A stretch of 64,000 nucleotides of DNA from Cryobacterium gelidum (GTDB taxonomy: Bacteria > Actinomycetota > Actinomycetes > Actinomycetales > Microbacteriaceae), in NCBI RefSeq assembly GCF_004403985.1, contig NZ_SOHL01000015.1:186001-250000 (forward strand), read 5' to 3'. The first letter of the stretch is position 1. Each line of letters begins with the position of its first letter. The position numbers and the translations under genes are program-made. This document shows, one piece after another, positions 43,336 through 52,488 of this stretch. The notes under the pieces are model-generated. The model was not told where the DNA came from, did no database searches, and was given only the letters and a program-made list of their open reading frames with translations.

Positions 43336-46236
43336 ATGGAGGTTGAGCCGCGCGAGACTGCGAGCACGACGATCAGCCTGCTCCTGCGACATGTACGACG
43401 GCACGGCGGAGAGACTGCGGTCGTCGAGGTGCTCAACCGCGCCGGAGTGAAGCAGGGTGCGGCAATGCTCGAGGATGCCTCCTCGTGGGTGAGTTACGAC
43501 ACGCGAATTCGGTTGTTCGAGGCTGCGACAGCCGTACTCGATGACCCGAACACCATGTTCGCGGTGGGTGCCGACGCTGTAACTGGCGACATCCAGCCGG
43601 TGCTCGTGCAGCTGCTGAGCATGCTGGCTTCCCCAGCCGCAATCTATCGCGCGCTGCCGCGAATGGTGCCGAAATTCACCACGACGTCCACGATCGACGA
43701 CATGCAGGTCGGCCGGACCAGCGCCACGGTGCGCTACCGGCTGCACGATGGTTACCCCCACTCCCGCTTGGACTGCCAATATGCTCAAGGGCTGTTCTCG
43801 GCTGTCCCGGTCGTTTTCGGCCTCTCCCCGGCGCGGGTTGCTCACCCGACGTGTCAGTCCGATGGACACGCCGCGTGCGAATATGTGGTCACCTGGTCGA
43901 TGCGCTTTCACTGGTGGTCGTGGCGCAGGAGGAAACGCTTCGTGGAGGACTCCCTTTCGGTTCTTCGCGACAAGGTGCGTGAGGTGCAGTTGGCCGCCGC
44001 CGACCTGGTCCGCAGCGATCATGTCGACGAGGTGCTGGCGCGGATTGTCGAAGGCGCCGCCTCGGCAGTGCTCGCGCCCGGGTACCTCCTCATCCTGGCG
44101 TCTGACGATGGCGGTGCACCGATCGTTCGCCATCGCGGACTCAGCGCCAAACGTGCCGACGATTTGGCCGAAAGGATTCTGCGCGCAGAGGATTTGAGCA
44201 CGTCCGCGTTGGTTGTAGATATTTGTTCCACTCGCAAGCTCCACGGGTATCTGGCCGCCGTATTCGCGGAGGGGCATGCAGCCATGAACGGAGATCGCTC
44301 TCTGCTCGAGGCCTATGCGGGACACGCGGCGGCGGCCCTCGACCTGTTCACAGCGCTCGAAGAGTCCCGGTGTGAAGGGGCGCGAACGGCTGCGCTGCTC
44401 GGCCTCGCACACGAGCTTGCAACCAGCGACAGCGTCGAGGTCCTCGCCGGTATCGTCGCCTCGGCCTTGCCCGCTATTGTCAGCGCCGAGATGGCATCCG
44501 TCTTGCTGTGGGACGCCGAGCGGGGTGAGCTTCGCCCGATCGCGGCCGAGGGGCTGGGGGAATCTGAACGGGAGCTCCTCCTGCAGTCGACCATCCAGGT
44601 GGAGCAGACCCCGGAGCTGATGGGACTGCTCACCAAACGGGAACGCGTCGTGGTCACCGCGGAGGGGGCCAGCCCGGCCTTGTCCAGTCTGCTCCGCGCT
44701 ATCGGTGCGCACAGCACAGTGGCTGTACCGCTTCTCGCCGGCGACGTATTTCTGGGAGTTGCCACGGTCAGCTGGGGCGCTCCGGTTGGGTCTGAAAGGA
44801 TGACGGACGCCGCCGTCCGGCTGGAGGGGGCGAGCCACCAGTGCGCCACAGCGATGCAAAAGGCGAGGTTGCTCGCCACGGTCAGACATCAGTCGCAGCA
44901 CGACTCTTTGACCGGCCTTCCCAACCGGGCTTTGTTCGCACTGAACCTTGACGCCGCGCTCTCGGCCTGCCGTGCCGACACCCTGACCGCAATTGTGTTC
45001 TGCGACCTGGACGACTTCAAGCGGGTCAATGATCAGTTGGGCCACCGTGCGGGCGACGAACTCCTGCGGCAGGTTGCCGCACGGTTGCGCACGCAACTCG
45101 GTAACGCGGGCACCCTCGGTCGACTGGGCGGCGACGAATTTGCCCTCGTCATCGACGATGTATCCAGCGAACAGGAGGCCATCGACATGGCCGACCGAGT
45201 CGTCGAGTCTCTGAACCGGCCATTCCGAGTGGACGGCCGGGACCTGCGCATATCCGCCAGCGTCGGGGTGTCGGTGCACGAGGGCCAGGGCGGTCATGGG
45301 GAGAGGCTGCTGGACGCGGCCGACAGCGCAATGTACTCGGCCAAGCGAACGGGGCGCAACCAAGTTGCCGTTGCCGGCCGCGTAACGAGTACCGACGGGC
45401 AAAATTCGCTTGTTTCGGAGCTGTCCTCCGCGCTGGAAGCGGGCCAGATGAGATTGTTCTTCCAGCCTGTTGTTGACATTTCCTGCCCCATAACAGATCG
45501 GGTGGTCGGTGCCGAGGCGCTCGTCCGTTGGGAGCATCCGCGGCTCGGAATACTGGTGCCGGCGGCATTCCTGCCGCTGGCACAGGAGATGGGCCTCATT
45601 GCCGACCTCGACCTGTGGGTGGTCGGGGAAGCGTGCGCGGCCGCTGCAGCGTGGCCGCAACCAGGCGAGTCACCCCTCACCGTAGCGGTCAATCTCGATG
45701 CCTCCACGCTCGAAGACGAGCGACTCTTGCCGGCCGTACGAGCGGCGCTCAATCGAAACAACCTGCGTCCTGAACGGCTCCTCCTTGAGGTTGTCGAGAG
45801 CAGGGCACTCATCGATCTGCCCGGCATCGTGGAGCGGCTGGTCGAGCTGCGCCGGCTGGGAGTTCGAATCTCACTCGATGACTTCGGCACCGGGTATTCC
45901 ACTCTCACGTGGCTCAATACCCTCCCGGTCGACCAGATCAAGATCGATCGAAGCTTCATTACCAATGTCCCCGACGAGGTTTCTACCTCTCTCGTGCAGG
46001 GCATCCTGGCGCTCGCAGCCAAACTCAACGTGGAAGTGATTGCCGAGGGGGTGGAAACCATCGAGCAACTCGACATTCTTCGAGCCAGTGGATGCGTTCT
46101 GGTTCAGGGTTACCTTTTCGGTCGCCCGAAACCGACGCTGGAAACGCGGCTCGTCGGTTCAGCGCCTCTGGCCAGTGTGATCTCTACCCTGGCAGGTGCC
46201 GATTTCACACCGGCGGCCGAGGCCAGGATCGTCTGA
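43336..46236 (+). CDS. V4R/GAF-GGDEF-EAL cyclic-di-GMP protein
   Basis: 966 residues from ATG 43336 (GGTGGGGG upstream). The N-terminal domain (about 1-185) ends in CQSDGHAACEYVVTW, the cysteine pattern of V4R/heme-NO-binding-like small-molecule sensors. A linker helix and one or two GAF-like segments (about 220-520) follow. The cyclase domain has an intact GGDEF at about 598-602, and the EAL domain is complete (EALVRW near 727, DDFGTGYSTL and EGVET). No RxxD inhibitory site stands five residues before GGDEF. There are no transmembrane helices, so it is cytosolic. Both activities may be present; which one dominates cannot be read from sequence. Confidence 0.88.
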   Translation: MEVEPRETASTTISLLLRHVRRHGGETAVVEVLNRAGVKQGAAMLEDASSWVSYDTRIRLFEAATAVLDDPNTMFAVGADAVTGDIQPVLVQLLSMLASPAAIYRALPRMVPKFTTTSTIDDMQVGRTSATVRYRLHDGYPHSRLDCQYAQGLFSAVPVVFGLSPARVAHPTCQSDGHAACEYVVTWSMRFHWWSWRRRKRFVEDSLSVLRDKVREVQLAAADLVRSDHVDEVLARIVEGAASAVLAPGYLLILASDDGGAPIVRHRGLSAKRADDLAERILRAEDLSTSALVVDICSTRKLHGYLAAVFAEGHAAMNGDRSLLEAYAGHAAAALDLFTALEESRCEGARTAALLGLAHELATSDSVEVLAGIVASALPAIVSAEMASVLLWDAERGELRPIAAEGLGESERELLLQSTIQVEQTPELMGLLTKRERVVVTAEGASPALSSLLRAIGAHSTVAVPLLAGDVFLGVATVSWGAPVGSERMTDAAVRLEGASHQCATAMQKARLLATVRHQSQHDSLTGLPNRALFALNLDAALSACRADTLTAIVFCDLDDFKRVNDQLGHRAGDELLRQVAARLRTQLGNAGTLGRLGGDEFALVIDDVSSEQEAIDMADRVVESLNRPFRVDGRDLRISASVGVSVHEGQGGHGERLLDAADSAMYSAKRTGRNQVAVAGRVTSTDGQNSLVSELSSALEAGQMRLFFQPVVDISCPITDRVVGAEALVRWEHPRLGILVPAAFLPLAQEMGLIADLDLWVVGEACAAAAAWPQPGESPLTVAVNLDASTLEDERLLPAVRAALNRNNLRPERLLLEVVESRALIDLPGIVERLVELRRLGVRISLDDFGTGYSTLTWLNTLPVDQIKIDRSFITNVPDEVSTSLVQGILALAAKLNVEVIAEGVETIEQLDILRASGCVLVQGYLFGRPKPTLETRLVGSAPLASVISTLAGADFTPAAEARIV

Positions 46237-46424
46237 GGCGATGGAGGCGATGGAGGCGCTGCCCGGCCGCCGGCGGCGTCGCCCGGTTTGCGCCCGGGCC
46301 GTCGACCCCGTATCGTTGAAGCCTGCTGCGCCTCTGCGCGCGCATTGCGGCCTGTCCATTTATGTGTAGTCCGCCGACAAGGGATCTTGGGAAGGGCATT
46401 CGCCCTTCGGTAATGGAGGAAACC

Positions 46425-46661
46425 ATGGCATCTGTTTGCCAGGTGACCGGAGCTGTTCCCGGCTTCGGACACAACATTTCGCACTCGCACCGGCGCACCA
46501 AGCGTCGTTTCGACCCGAACGTTCAGAAGAAGACGTACTACGTGCCGTCGCTTCGTCGCAAGGTCACCTTGACCTTGTCCGCAAAGGGCATCAAGGTTAT
46601 TGATGCTCGTGGTATCGAGAGTGTTGTCAAAGACGTTCTCGCTCGTGGGGTGAAGATCTAA
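46425..46661 (+). CDS. rpmB: 50S ribosomal protein L28
   Basis: 78 residues, [20 protein letters not shown] then [12 protein letters not shown], a normal L28. Only one cysteine (C5) is present, so the four-cysteine zinc ribbon of C+ L28 is missing. ATG 46425 follows TGGAGGAAACC. It shares one base with rpmG. An inverted repeat (GAAGGGCATTCGCCCTTC) stands just upstream of the ribosome binding site and could be a leader hairpin. Confidence 0.96.
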   Translation: MASVCQVTGAVPGFGHNISHSHRRTKRRFDPNVQKKTYYVPSLRRKVTLTLSAKGIKVIDARGIESVVKDVLARGVKI

Positions 46662-46828
46662 TGGCTAAGGCTCATGACGTACGTCCGATCATCAAGCTTC
46701 GTTCCACGGCCGGAACCGGTTACACCTATGTAACCAAGAAGAACCGCCGTAACGACCCCGACCGTCTCGTGCTCAAGAAGTACGACCCGGTCATCCGCAA
46801 GCACGTTGACTTCCGTGAGGAGCGCTAA
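46661..46828 (+). CDS. rpmG: 50S ribosomal protein L33 (cysteine-free form)
   Basis: 55 residues, [20 protein letters not shown] and ending VDFREER. The CxxC pairs of zinc-binding L33 are absent, making this the C- form. The ATG overlaps the rpmB stop (TAATG) and rpsN begins two bases after its stop. Confidence 0.96.
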   Translation: MAKAHDVRPIIKLRSTAGTGYTYVTKKNRRNDPDRLVLKKYDPVIRKHVDFREER

Positions 46829-46830
46829 AA

Positions 46831-47136
46831 ATGGCGAAGAAGAGCATGATTGCCAAGAACAACCAGCGCAAGGTCATCGTCGAGCGTTACGCCGTCAAGC
46901 GCCTGGAGCTCAAGAAGGCCCTGGTCGACCCCGCTGGCACCGACGAGTCGCGTGAAGCCGCTCGCAAGGGCCTGCAGAAGCTGCCGCGCAACGCGAGCCC
47001 GGTGCGCCTGCGCAACCGTGACGCCGTTGACGGTCGGCCCCGTGGCCACCTCTCCAAGTTCGGCATCTCGCGCGTACGTTTCCGCGATATGGCGCACCGC
47101 GGCGAGCTGCCCGGCATCACCAAGTCCAGCTGGTAA
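46831..47136 (+). CDS. rpsN: 30S ribosomal protein S14 (long, cysteine-free form)
   Basis: 101 residues with [32 protein letters not shown] and C-terminal LPGITKSSW. It is the long, zinc-independent S14 type without CxxC motifs. Third gene of rpmB-rpmG-rpsN; a terminator follows 51 bases after its stop. Confidence 0.97.
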   Translation: MAKKSMIAKNNQRKVIVERYAVKRLELKKALVDPAGTDESREAARKGLQKLPRNASPVRLRNRDAVDGRPRGHLSKFGISRVRFRDMAHRGELPGITKSSW

Positions 47137-47187
47137 CTCCTTCTGGCAGCCGATGACGTTCAGCTTCAACGGCCTTTGATTCATCCG

Positions 47188-47220
47188 ATCGGGATGTCGA
47201 CTCACAGTCGGCATCCCGAT
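47188..47220 (+). terminator. Terminator of rpmB-rpmG-rpsN
   Basis: ATCGGGATGTCGAC and GTCGGCATCCCGAT form a 14-bp stem (one wobble) around TCACA, followed by TTTGTGTT. Confidence 0.75.
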
Positions 47221-47315
47221 TTGTGTTGCGCCCGATGAAGGCAAAGGTTTGCGCGCACAGCGAAAAGTACGCGAATCGCTGGGTGAAAGTGTCAAAAACG
47301 GTCGCAAATCCGCGG

Positions 47316-47339
47316 AATCTAGCGGATGTCTGCTAGATT
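47316..47339. promoter_or_regulatory. 8-bp inverted repeat upstream of hup
   Basis: AATCTAGC (47316-47323) and GCTAGATT (47332-47339) are exact reverse complements separated by eight bases, 98 bases before the hup start. The geometry suits a dimeric regulator or a promoter-proximal hairpin. Confidence 0.5.
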
Positions 47340-47437
47340 TCATCTCGGTCGAACCGACCAACGGAGCGGCACAACCTGCCGCGCCCGCATCACAAACATC
47401 GCTGTTAACACAGACGAAGGTCCGAGGAGGACACTCA

Positions 47438-47725
47438 ATGGCTGACAAGTCGCTGAACAAGACCGAGCTCGTTGCCAAGGTTGCCGCTGACTCCGGACAG
47501 AGCCAGGCCGCCGTTGATGGCGTTCTGAACGCTTTCTTCGCAACCCTGGCCGACACCGTTGCCAACGACGGTAAGGTCACCATCCCGGGATGGCTGGGAG
47601 TCGAGCGCACCGCTACGGCCGCCCGCACCGGCCGCAACCCGCAGACCGGCGAAGAAATCGCCATCGCAGCCGGCCACCGCGTCAAGCTGACCGCCGGAAG
47701 CAAGCTCAAGGCTGCCGCCAAGTAG
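47438..47725 (+). CDS. hup: HU-family DNA-binding protein
   Basis: 95 residues, the short single-domain HU form: LNKTELVAKVAADSGQSQAA, the DNA-binding arm around TAARTGRNPQTGEEIAIAA, and KLKAAAK end. It lacks the long lysine/alanine tail seen in mycobacterial HupB. GAGGAGG precedes the ATG. Nucleoid architecture and replication are the expected roles. Confidence 0.95.
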   Translation: MADKSLNKTELVAKVAADSGQSQAAVDGVLNAFFATLADTVANDGKVTIPGWLGVERTATAARTGRNPQTGEEIAIAAGHRVKLTAGSKLKAAAK

Positions 47726-47739
47726 CTTCTAGTGAGAAC

Positions 47740-47765
47740 GGGGCGTCGACGCGAGTCGGCGTCCC
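47740..47765 (+). terminator. Terminator of hup
   Basis: GGGGCGTCGAC / GTCGGCGTCCC stem with GCGA loop followed by TTTCT. Confidence 0.75.
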
Positions 47766-47815
47766 TTTCTGGTTTCCCGGGCACCGTACGCGACGGATCT
47801 TCAGGACTGGGCGAA

Positions 47816-47821
47816 TAAGCT
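47816..47821 (+). promoter_or_regulatory. -10 element of the CopD-CtaG gene
   Basis: TAAGCT ends six bases before GTG 47828; no ribosome binding site, leaderless start predicted. Confidence 0.55.
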
Positions 47822-47827
47822 AGAAGA

Positions 47828-49819
47828 GTGCCCCGTCTCGTCCGCGTTCTCGGACCGGCAGCCCTGCTGCTGGTCGCTGTCTTGTCTACCCTTGTCGCGT
47901 TGGCCTACGGTGGTGGCGCTGCGGCGCAGCTGCTCGCCGACCCGGGGCCGGTGGTGCGCTGGGGGCTCCCCCTGGCCAAGCTCGTGGTCAATATCGCGGC
48001 GGCGGGCACCATCGGTGCACTGGTGCTCACGCTGTTCGCGCTGAGCCCCAAGGAACGCGAATTCAACACCGCCCTGGACTTCGCCGCAGCTTCGTCGGCA
48101 CTGTTCGCCGTGGCATCCGCCGTCACGGGCTTTTTGACCTTTCTGCAGGTCACCAATGTGCCGTTTGGCGTCAGTGATCAATTCAGTGCCACGGTCGGCC
48201 AGTTTTTCAGCCAGATCGAACTGGGGCAGGCCTGGCTTGCGACGACGTTGATCGCCGCCGGCGTTACCGTGTTGTGCTTTGCCGTGCGCAACCAGACGGC
48301 GCTGGTCTTCGTGACCGTGCTGGCCCTGACCGCGCTGCTGCCGATGGCTCAGCAGGGCCACTCGGCAGGCGCCGCGGGCCACAACGCCGCGATCACGGCC
48401 CTCGGCCTGCACCTCGTCTTCGCGGCCATCTGGCTGGGCGGCCTGCTCACCATCATCGTCCTACGCACCCAGCTGGACGGCGAACGCATCCGTCAGGTGA
48501 TCGGGCGGTACTCCTCGCTCGCCCTGATCTCCTTCATCGTGGTGGCCGCCTCTGGCTATGTCAACGCTGAACTGCGCGTTGGCAGCTGGGACAACCTGTT
48601 CAGTCCCTATGGCTTCCTCGTGCTGGTCAAGGTCATCGCCCTCGTCGCCCTCGGCGGTTTCGGCATTCTGCAACGTCGATTCTTCATCAAGCGGATGCAG
48701 CGGAGCGAGCCGGCGCGCGGACGCTGGTTCTGGTGGCTCGTCGTGACCGAGCTCGGCTTCATGGGCCTCGCATCGGGTGTGGCTGCCGCGCTGGCCCGCA
48801 CGGCGACCCCTATCGCCCAGGTGGTCGCAACGGAGATTCCTCAGTCCACGCCGGCTCAGGTTCTCACCGGCGAAGTGCTCCCGCCCGAGCTGACTTTTTC
48901 GCGGTACTTCACGGAGTGGAATTTTGACCTCGCCTGGACTCTGTTCTGTGCCTTCGGCATCTTCTTCTACCTGGCCGGTGCCTGGCGGCTGCACCGCCGC
49001 GGCGACGCCTGGCCGATTTACCGCAGCGTGCTTTGGATTCTCGGCATGCTCACCCTGTTCTACATCACCAACGGTGGCGTGAACGTGTACGAGAAGTACC
49101 TGTTCTCTACCCACATGCTCGTGCACATGGTGCTGACCATGCTCGTGCCGCTGATGCTTGTGCCGGGCGCTCCCGTGACGCTGGCAGCGCGTGCGATCGC
49201 CAAGCGGCAAGATGGCAGCCGTGGCGCACGCGAGTGGATTCTCACCGCCGTGCACTCGCGTTTCGCCGGCATCGTGGCCAACCCGATCGTCGCCGCCGTA
49301 CTGTTCGGCGTTTCGCTCTGGGTGTTCTACTACACCTCGATCTTCAGTTGGGCGACGACGGACCACATCGGCCACCAGTGGATGATCGTGCACTTTTTGA
49401 TCACCGGCTATCTGTTCGTACAGTCCCTGATCGGCATCGACCCGGTACCGTACCGGTTGCCGTACGCGTTCCGCCTGCTACTGCTGCTCGTGACCATGGC
49501 GTTCCACGCGTTCTTCGGCCTCGCCTTGATGAGCGGCACCGGGCTGCTCCTGGCCGACTGGTATGGCGCGATGGGCCGCACCTGGGGCCCCTCGGCTATC
49601 GTCGATCAGCAGATGGGCGGCGGTGTCGCCTGGGGAATCGGCGAATTGCCGACCTTCGTGCTGGCCGTCATCGTTGCAATTCAGTGGAGCCGCGACGACA
49701 CCAAGGTCACGAGAAGGCTGGATCGCAAGGCCGACCGCAACGAGGATGCCGAGTTGATCGCGTACAACGCGCAGCTGTCCCAACTCGCCCAGCGCGACGT
49801 GCAGCCCCGTAGCCACTGA
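47828..49819 (+). CDS. CopD-CtaG fusion: copper-handling/cytochrome oxidase assembly membrane protein
   Basis: 663 residues with about 14 hydrophobic helices. The first half is CopD-like (HLVFAAIWLGGLLTIIVLR, and SGYVNAELRVGSWDNLF). The second half is the caa3_CtaG type with conserved histidines in FSTHMLVHMVLTMLVPL, HIGHQWMIVHFL and FHAFFGLALMSG. The family delivers or handles copper for cytochrome c oxidase assembly. The C-terminal 60 residues are hydrophilic. Fusions of this kind are common in actinobacteria. Start GTG 47828. Confidence 0.9.
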   Translation: MPRLVRVLGPAALLLVAVLSTLVALAYGGGAAAQLLADPGPVVRWGLPLAKLVVNIAAAGTIGALVLTLFALSPKEREFNTALDFAAASSALFAVASAVTGFLTFLQVTNVPFGVSDQFSATVGQFFSQIELGQAWLATTLIAAGVTVLCFAVRNQTALVFVTVLALTALLPMAQQGHSAGAAGHNAAITALGLHLVFAAIWLGGLLTIIVLRTQLDGERIRQVIGRYSSLALISFIVVAASGYVNAELRVGSWDNLFSPYGFLVLVKVIALVALGGFGILQRRFFIKRMQRSEPARGRWFWWLVVTELGFMGLASGVAAALARTATPIAQVVATEIPQSTPAQVLTGEVLPPELTFSRYFTEWNFDLAWTLFCAFGIFFYLAGAWRLHRRGDAWPIYRSVLWILGMLTLFYITNGGVNVYEKYLFSTHMLVHMVLTMLVPLMLVPGAPVTLAARAIAKRQDGSRGAREWILTAVHSRFAGIVANPIVAAVLFGVSLWVFYYTSIFSWATTDHIGHQWMIVHFLITGYLFVQSLIGIDPVPYRLPYAFRLLLLLVTMAFHAFFGLALMSGTGLLLADWYGAMGRTWGPSAIVDQQMGGGVAWGIGELPTFVLAVIVAIQWSRDDTKVTRRLDRKADRNEDAELIAYNAQLSQLAQRDVQPRSH

Positions 49820-49883
49820 GGCCGGGCAGCGGGCAGCCTCCACGGGCCGCGCAGCCGCGTGGTCGGCTCACGCCGAAAGCTTC

Positions 49884-50969
49884 CTAGTGCAGCTGGATCG
49901 CCAGGGCGCCGCTGGGCTGCACGGTGACGCTGAGCCCCATCGTGAACGGCACGTCTTCGTCGCGAGTGGTGACGTCGCCGTCGAACAGCGACTGAACCTC
50001 GACCACGATACGGGCCTCCCCGGGTGCGGCGACCATCTCGAACGACAGCTCGCCGGCGGTGAGTGTGACGGGCGGGTACGCCGTGATCGACCAGGCGGGA
50101 GTGCTCTCGATGCGATCATCGATCGTGATGCCCCATGGGCAACTGGTGGGTTGCAGCACCGTCTGGGTGGCGCAGGCGTCGAGGAATTTGTCCAGTTCCG
50201 ACTGCACCTGGGTCACCATGACCTTGTTCGGCAAAGCGTTCACCTCGACGGCGGTCGGCCCGGCCGCCGTCACGCTCACGGTGGATTTCTTCGCGGTCAG
50301 CATGGCCGACTCGTGTTCAAAGGTGTACCGGTTCGGTGCGAAGGCGAGATATGCGGCGGAGGTCGAGAAGGTGGCCGGGGCATCCGCTGCCGTGTGGGCG
50401 CGAGTGTCGAGGGTGAGACCGTTGACCGTGAATGATCGTTCATGCAGTACCGACACCTGTAGCACCGCGAGCGGGCTGATGGTGAACTTCCAGGCGTTGA
50501 ATACACCAGCGAAGGTGCCGGCGCGCTCGACGGTGAACGCCATGCTCGACGCGGTGCCGTTCAACACGAAGTCGAACACGACGGTCTGGGCGGTCCCGTC
50601 GTCGTTGGTGGCGGGCGTTGCGGTAGCGCTGGCGAGTTCGATGTTGCGCAGGCCGCCCAGAACGGATGCCCGCAGCAGCGTCTTCGGCAGGTCCGCCGCC
50701 GCGTCGTCACTCAGTCCCCAGGCGGCCAAGTCGGCCTTGTCGGGCATGACCCCGCCGAACGCGAGGGCTCCGACGGTATCGCCGCGGCCTAGGGCGTCGA
50801 GGTACTGCTCCACAAAGCCGCCGGCGCTGTATACCGTGCCATTGAGGGCGCTGATGGTGCCTCCGAGCCCGGCGGCGAGGAGCGCAGCGACCACCACAAT
50901 GGCGAGAACGGCCCGGGGCATACTGCCGCGGCGCCCCCTCGCCCGATGCTGTTCGGCCGGAATGGTCAC
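49884..50969 (-). CDS. Membrane-anchored extracytoplasmic protein, unknown
   Basis: 361 residues: a basic N-terminus (HRARGRRGSMPR), one transmembrane anchor (AVLAIVVVAALLAAGLGGTI), then a soluble domain rich in Ala, Thr and Val with repeated beta-type segments. Two cysteines (in DACATQTVLQPTSCPWG) could form a disulfide outside the cell. I do not recognise a family; it resembles unannotated actinobacterial anchored proteins. TAGAAT ends six bases before its GTG (50969), a leaderless-type start. It is divergent from the helicase gene. Confidence 0.7.
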   Translation of the reverse strand: MTIPAEQHRARGRRGSMPRAVLAIVVVAALLAAGLGGTISALNGTVYSAGGFVEQYLDALGRGDTVGALAFGGVMPDKADLAAWGLSDDAAADLPKTLLRASVLGGLRNIELASATATPATNDDGTAQTVVFDFVLNGTASSMAFTVERAGTFAGVFNAWKFTISPLAVLQVSVLHERSFTVNGLTLDTRAHTAADAPATFSTSAAYLAFAPNRYTFEHESAMLTAKKSTVSVTAAGPTAVEVNALPNKVMVTQVQSELDKFLDACATQTVLQPTSCPWGITIDDRIESTPAWSITAYPPVTLTAGELSFEMVAAPGEARIVVEVQSLFDGDVTTRDEDVPFTMGLSVTVQPSGALAIQLH

Positions 50970-50975
50970 TCCAAT

Positions 50976-50981
50976 ATTCTA
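50976..50981 (-). promoter_or_regulatory. -10 element of the anchored protein gene
   Basis: TAGAAT on the minus strand followed by six bases and GTG 50969. Confidence 0.55.
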
Positions 50982-51094
50982 GGGCGGGAGGGTCGGCCAG
51001 GCAGCCAGTGCCCGGTCCCGCGCCCGCACGGGCTGCTGGGCGGTTACAGTGGAACGTCCCCCGTGCAGCATTCGCCTGCCAGAGAAAGTGTGCC

Positions 51095-52450
51095 GTGTCC
51101 GAGATTCCGCTCAGCCGTGAACAGGCTCTGGTCTTCGCGGCGATCGAGGGCACCAAGCAGAACGTCTTCGTCACCGGGCGGGCCGGAACGGGCAAGTCCA
51201 CCCTGCTGAACCACCTGTCGTGGAACACGAGCAAGCAGATCGTGATCGCCGCTCCCACCGGAGTCGCGGCGCTGAACGTGGGCGGCCAGACCATCCACTC
51301 GCTCTTTCGCCTGCCGATCGGGGTCATTGCCGACAGCCCGATCGACCAGAACGACCAAGTGCGCAAGCTCCTCAATACCATCGACACCCTCGTCATCGAC
51401 GAGGTGTCCATGGTCAACGCCGACCTGATGGACGCGATCGACCGCAGTCTGCGCCAAGCTCGCCAGCGTCCGTTCGACGTGTTCGGCGGGGTGCAGATCG
51501 TGCTGTTCGGCGACCCGTACCAGCTGGCCCCGGTTCCCGGCGGCCCCGACGAACGCGCCTATTTCGCCGACCACTACCGGTCGATGTGGTTCTTCGACGC
51601 CAAGGTCTGGCGTGATGCCGAGCTCCGCATCTTCGAGTTGACCGAGATTCACCGCCAGCACGACAACGACTTCAAGCTCATGCTCAATGCCGTGCGTCAC
51701 GGCCAGGTCACTGCCGAGATCGGCGGTGCGCTCAATGGCGCCGGAGCGCGAACCCCGCCGAGTGAGGGCGTGATCACCCTCGCGACGCGTAATGACGCGG
51801 TGAACCGCATCAACGCATCCGCTTTGAAGAAACTGTCGGGCAAGTCGCTCACCGCGAAGGCCGATATCACCGGGGATTTCGGCGGCAAGCAGTTTCCCGC
51901 TGATGAGGTGCTCGAGCTCAAGGTAGGCGCGCAGGTGATGTTTCTGCGCAACGATTCGGCGCCGGGCGGTGGCCTGCGCTGGGTGAATGGCAGCATCGGC
52001 ACCGTGACCAAGGTCACCTCAACCGTTTTCGTCAACATCGACGGCGATGTGCACGAGGTGGAACCGACCGTGTGGGAGAAGTACAAGTACACCTACAACG
52101 CCGCGACCAAGAAACTGAGCCGGGATGTCGTGGCGGAATTCACGCAGTTTCCGTTGCGACTGGCCTGGGCGGTCACCATCCACAAATCACAGGGTGCCAC
52201 CTACGAGCGGGCCATCGTCGACCTTGGTGCACGGGTATTCAGCCCTGGCCAGACCTATGTGGCGTTGAGCCGGCTGACCAGCCTCGATGGGTTGTACCTC
52301 ACCCGGCCGCTGCGCCCGAGCGACATCATCGTCGATGAGAACGTCAAGCGGTTCATGAACATCGAGGTCGTACCGCCGGTGGCGGACCTGGCGGGGCTGG
52401 ATTCGTCACGTGCGGGGCCGACGGACCCGGAAACCGGGCTACCCGCCTGA
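51095..52450 (+). CDS. PIF1/RecD2-like superfamily 1 helicase
   Basis: 451 residues from GTG 51095. Walker A GRAGTGKST is at 28-36, PTGVAALNVGGQTIHSLFRL is the PIF1-type motif Ia region, Walker B is LVIDEVSMVNADLM, and later motifs include GDPYQLAPV, IHKSQGATY and YVALSRLTSLDGL. It is a 5'-3' DNA helicase by family. It is compact and lacks any nuclease or telomere-related additions. It seems a single-gene unit between the anchored protein and small membrane proteins. Confidence 0.88.
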   Translation: MSEIPLSREQALVFAAIEGTKQNVFVTGRAGTGKSTLLNHLSWNTSKQIVIAAPTGVAALNVGGQTIHSLFRLPIGVIADSPIDQNDQVRKLLNTIDTLVIDEVSMVNADLMDAIDRSLRQARQRPFDVFGGVQIVLFGDPYQLAPVPGGPDERAYFADHYRSMWFFDAKVWRDAELRIFELTEIHRQHDNDFKLMLNAVRHGQVTAEIGGALNGAGARTPPSEGVITLATRNDAVNRINASALKKLSGKSLTAKADITGDFGGKQFPADEVLELKVGAQVMFLRNDSAPGGGLRWVNGSIGTVTKVTSTVFVNIDGDVHEVEPTVWEKYKYTYNAATKKLSRDVVAEFTQFPLRLAWAVTIHKSQGATYERAIVDLGARVFSPGQTYVALSRLTSLDGLYLTRPLRPSDIIVDENVKRFMNIEVVPPVADLAGLDSSRAGPTDPETGLPA

Positions 52451-52488
52451 CACTGTCGGCGGGGTCCGTTTCAGGCGCGGCGGCAAAC

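Noticed and set aside
43195..45660. Long minus-strand frame (821 codons) opposite the GGDEF-EAL gene
   Set aside because: The plus-strand protein has recognisable V4R, GAF, GGDEF and EAL domains; the opposite frame has no motif or ribosome binding site and is open because of GC-rich codon bias.
46237..46424. Zur box ahead of rpmB
   Set aside because: I looked for a TGATAAT/ATTATCA-like palindrome and found none; only a GC-rich GATGGAGGC repeat and a leader hairpin.
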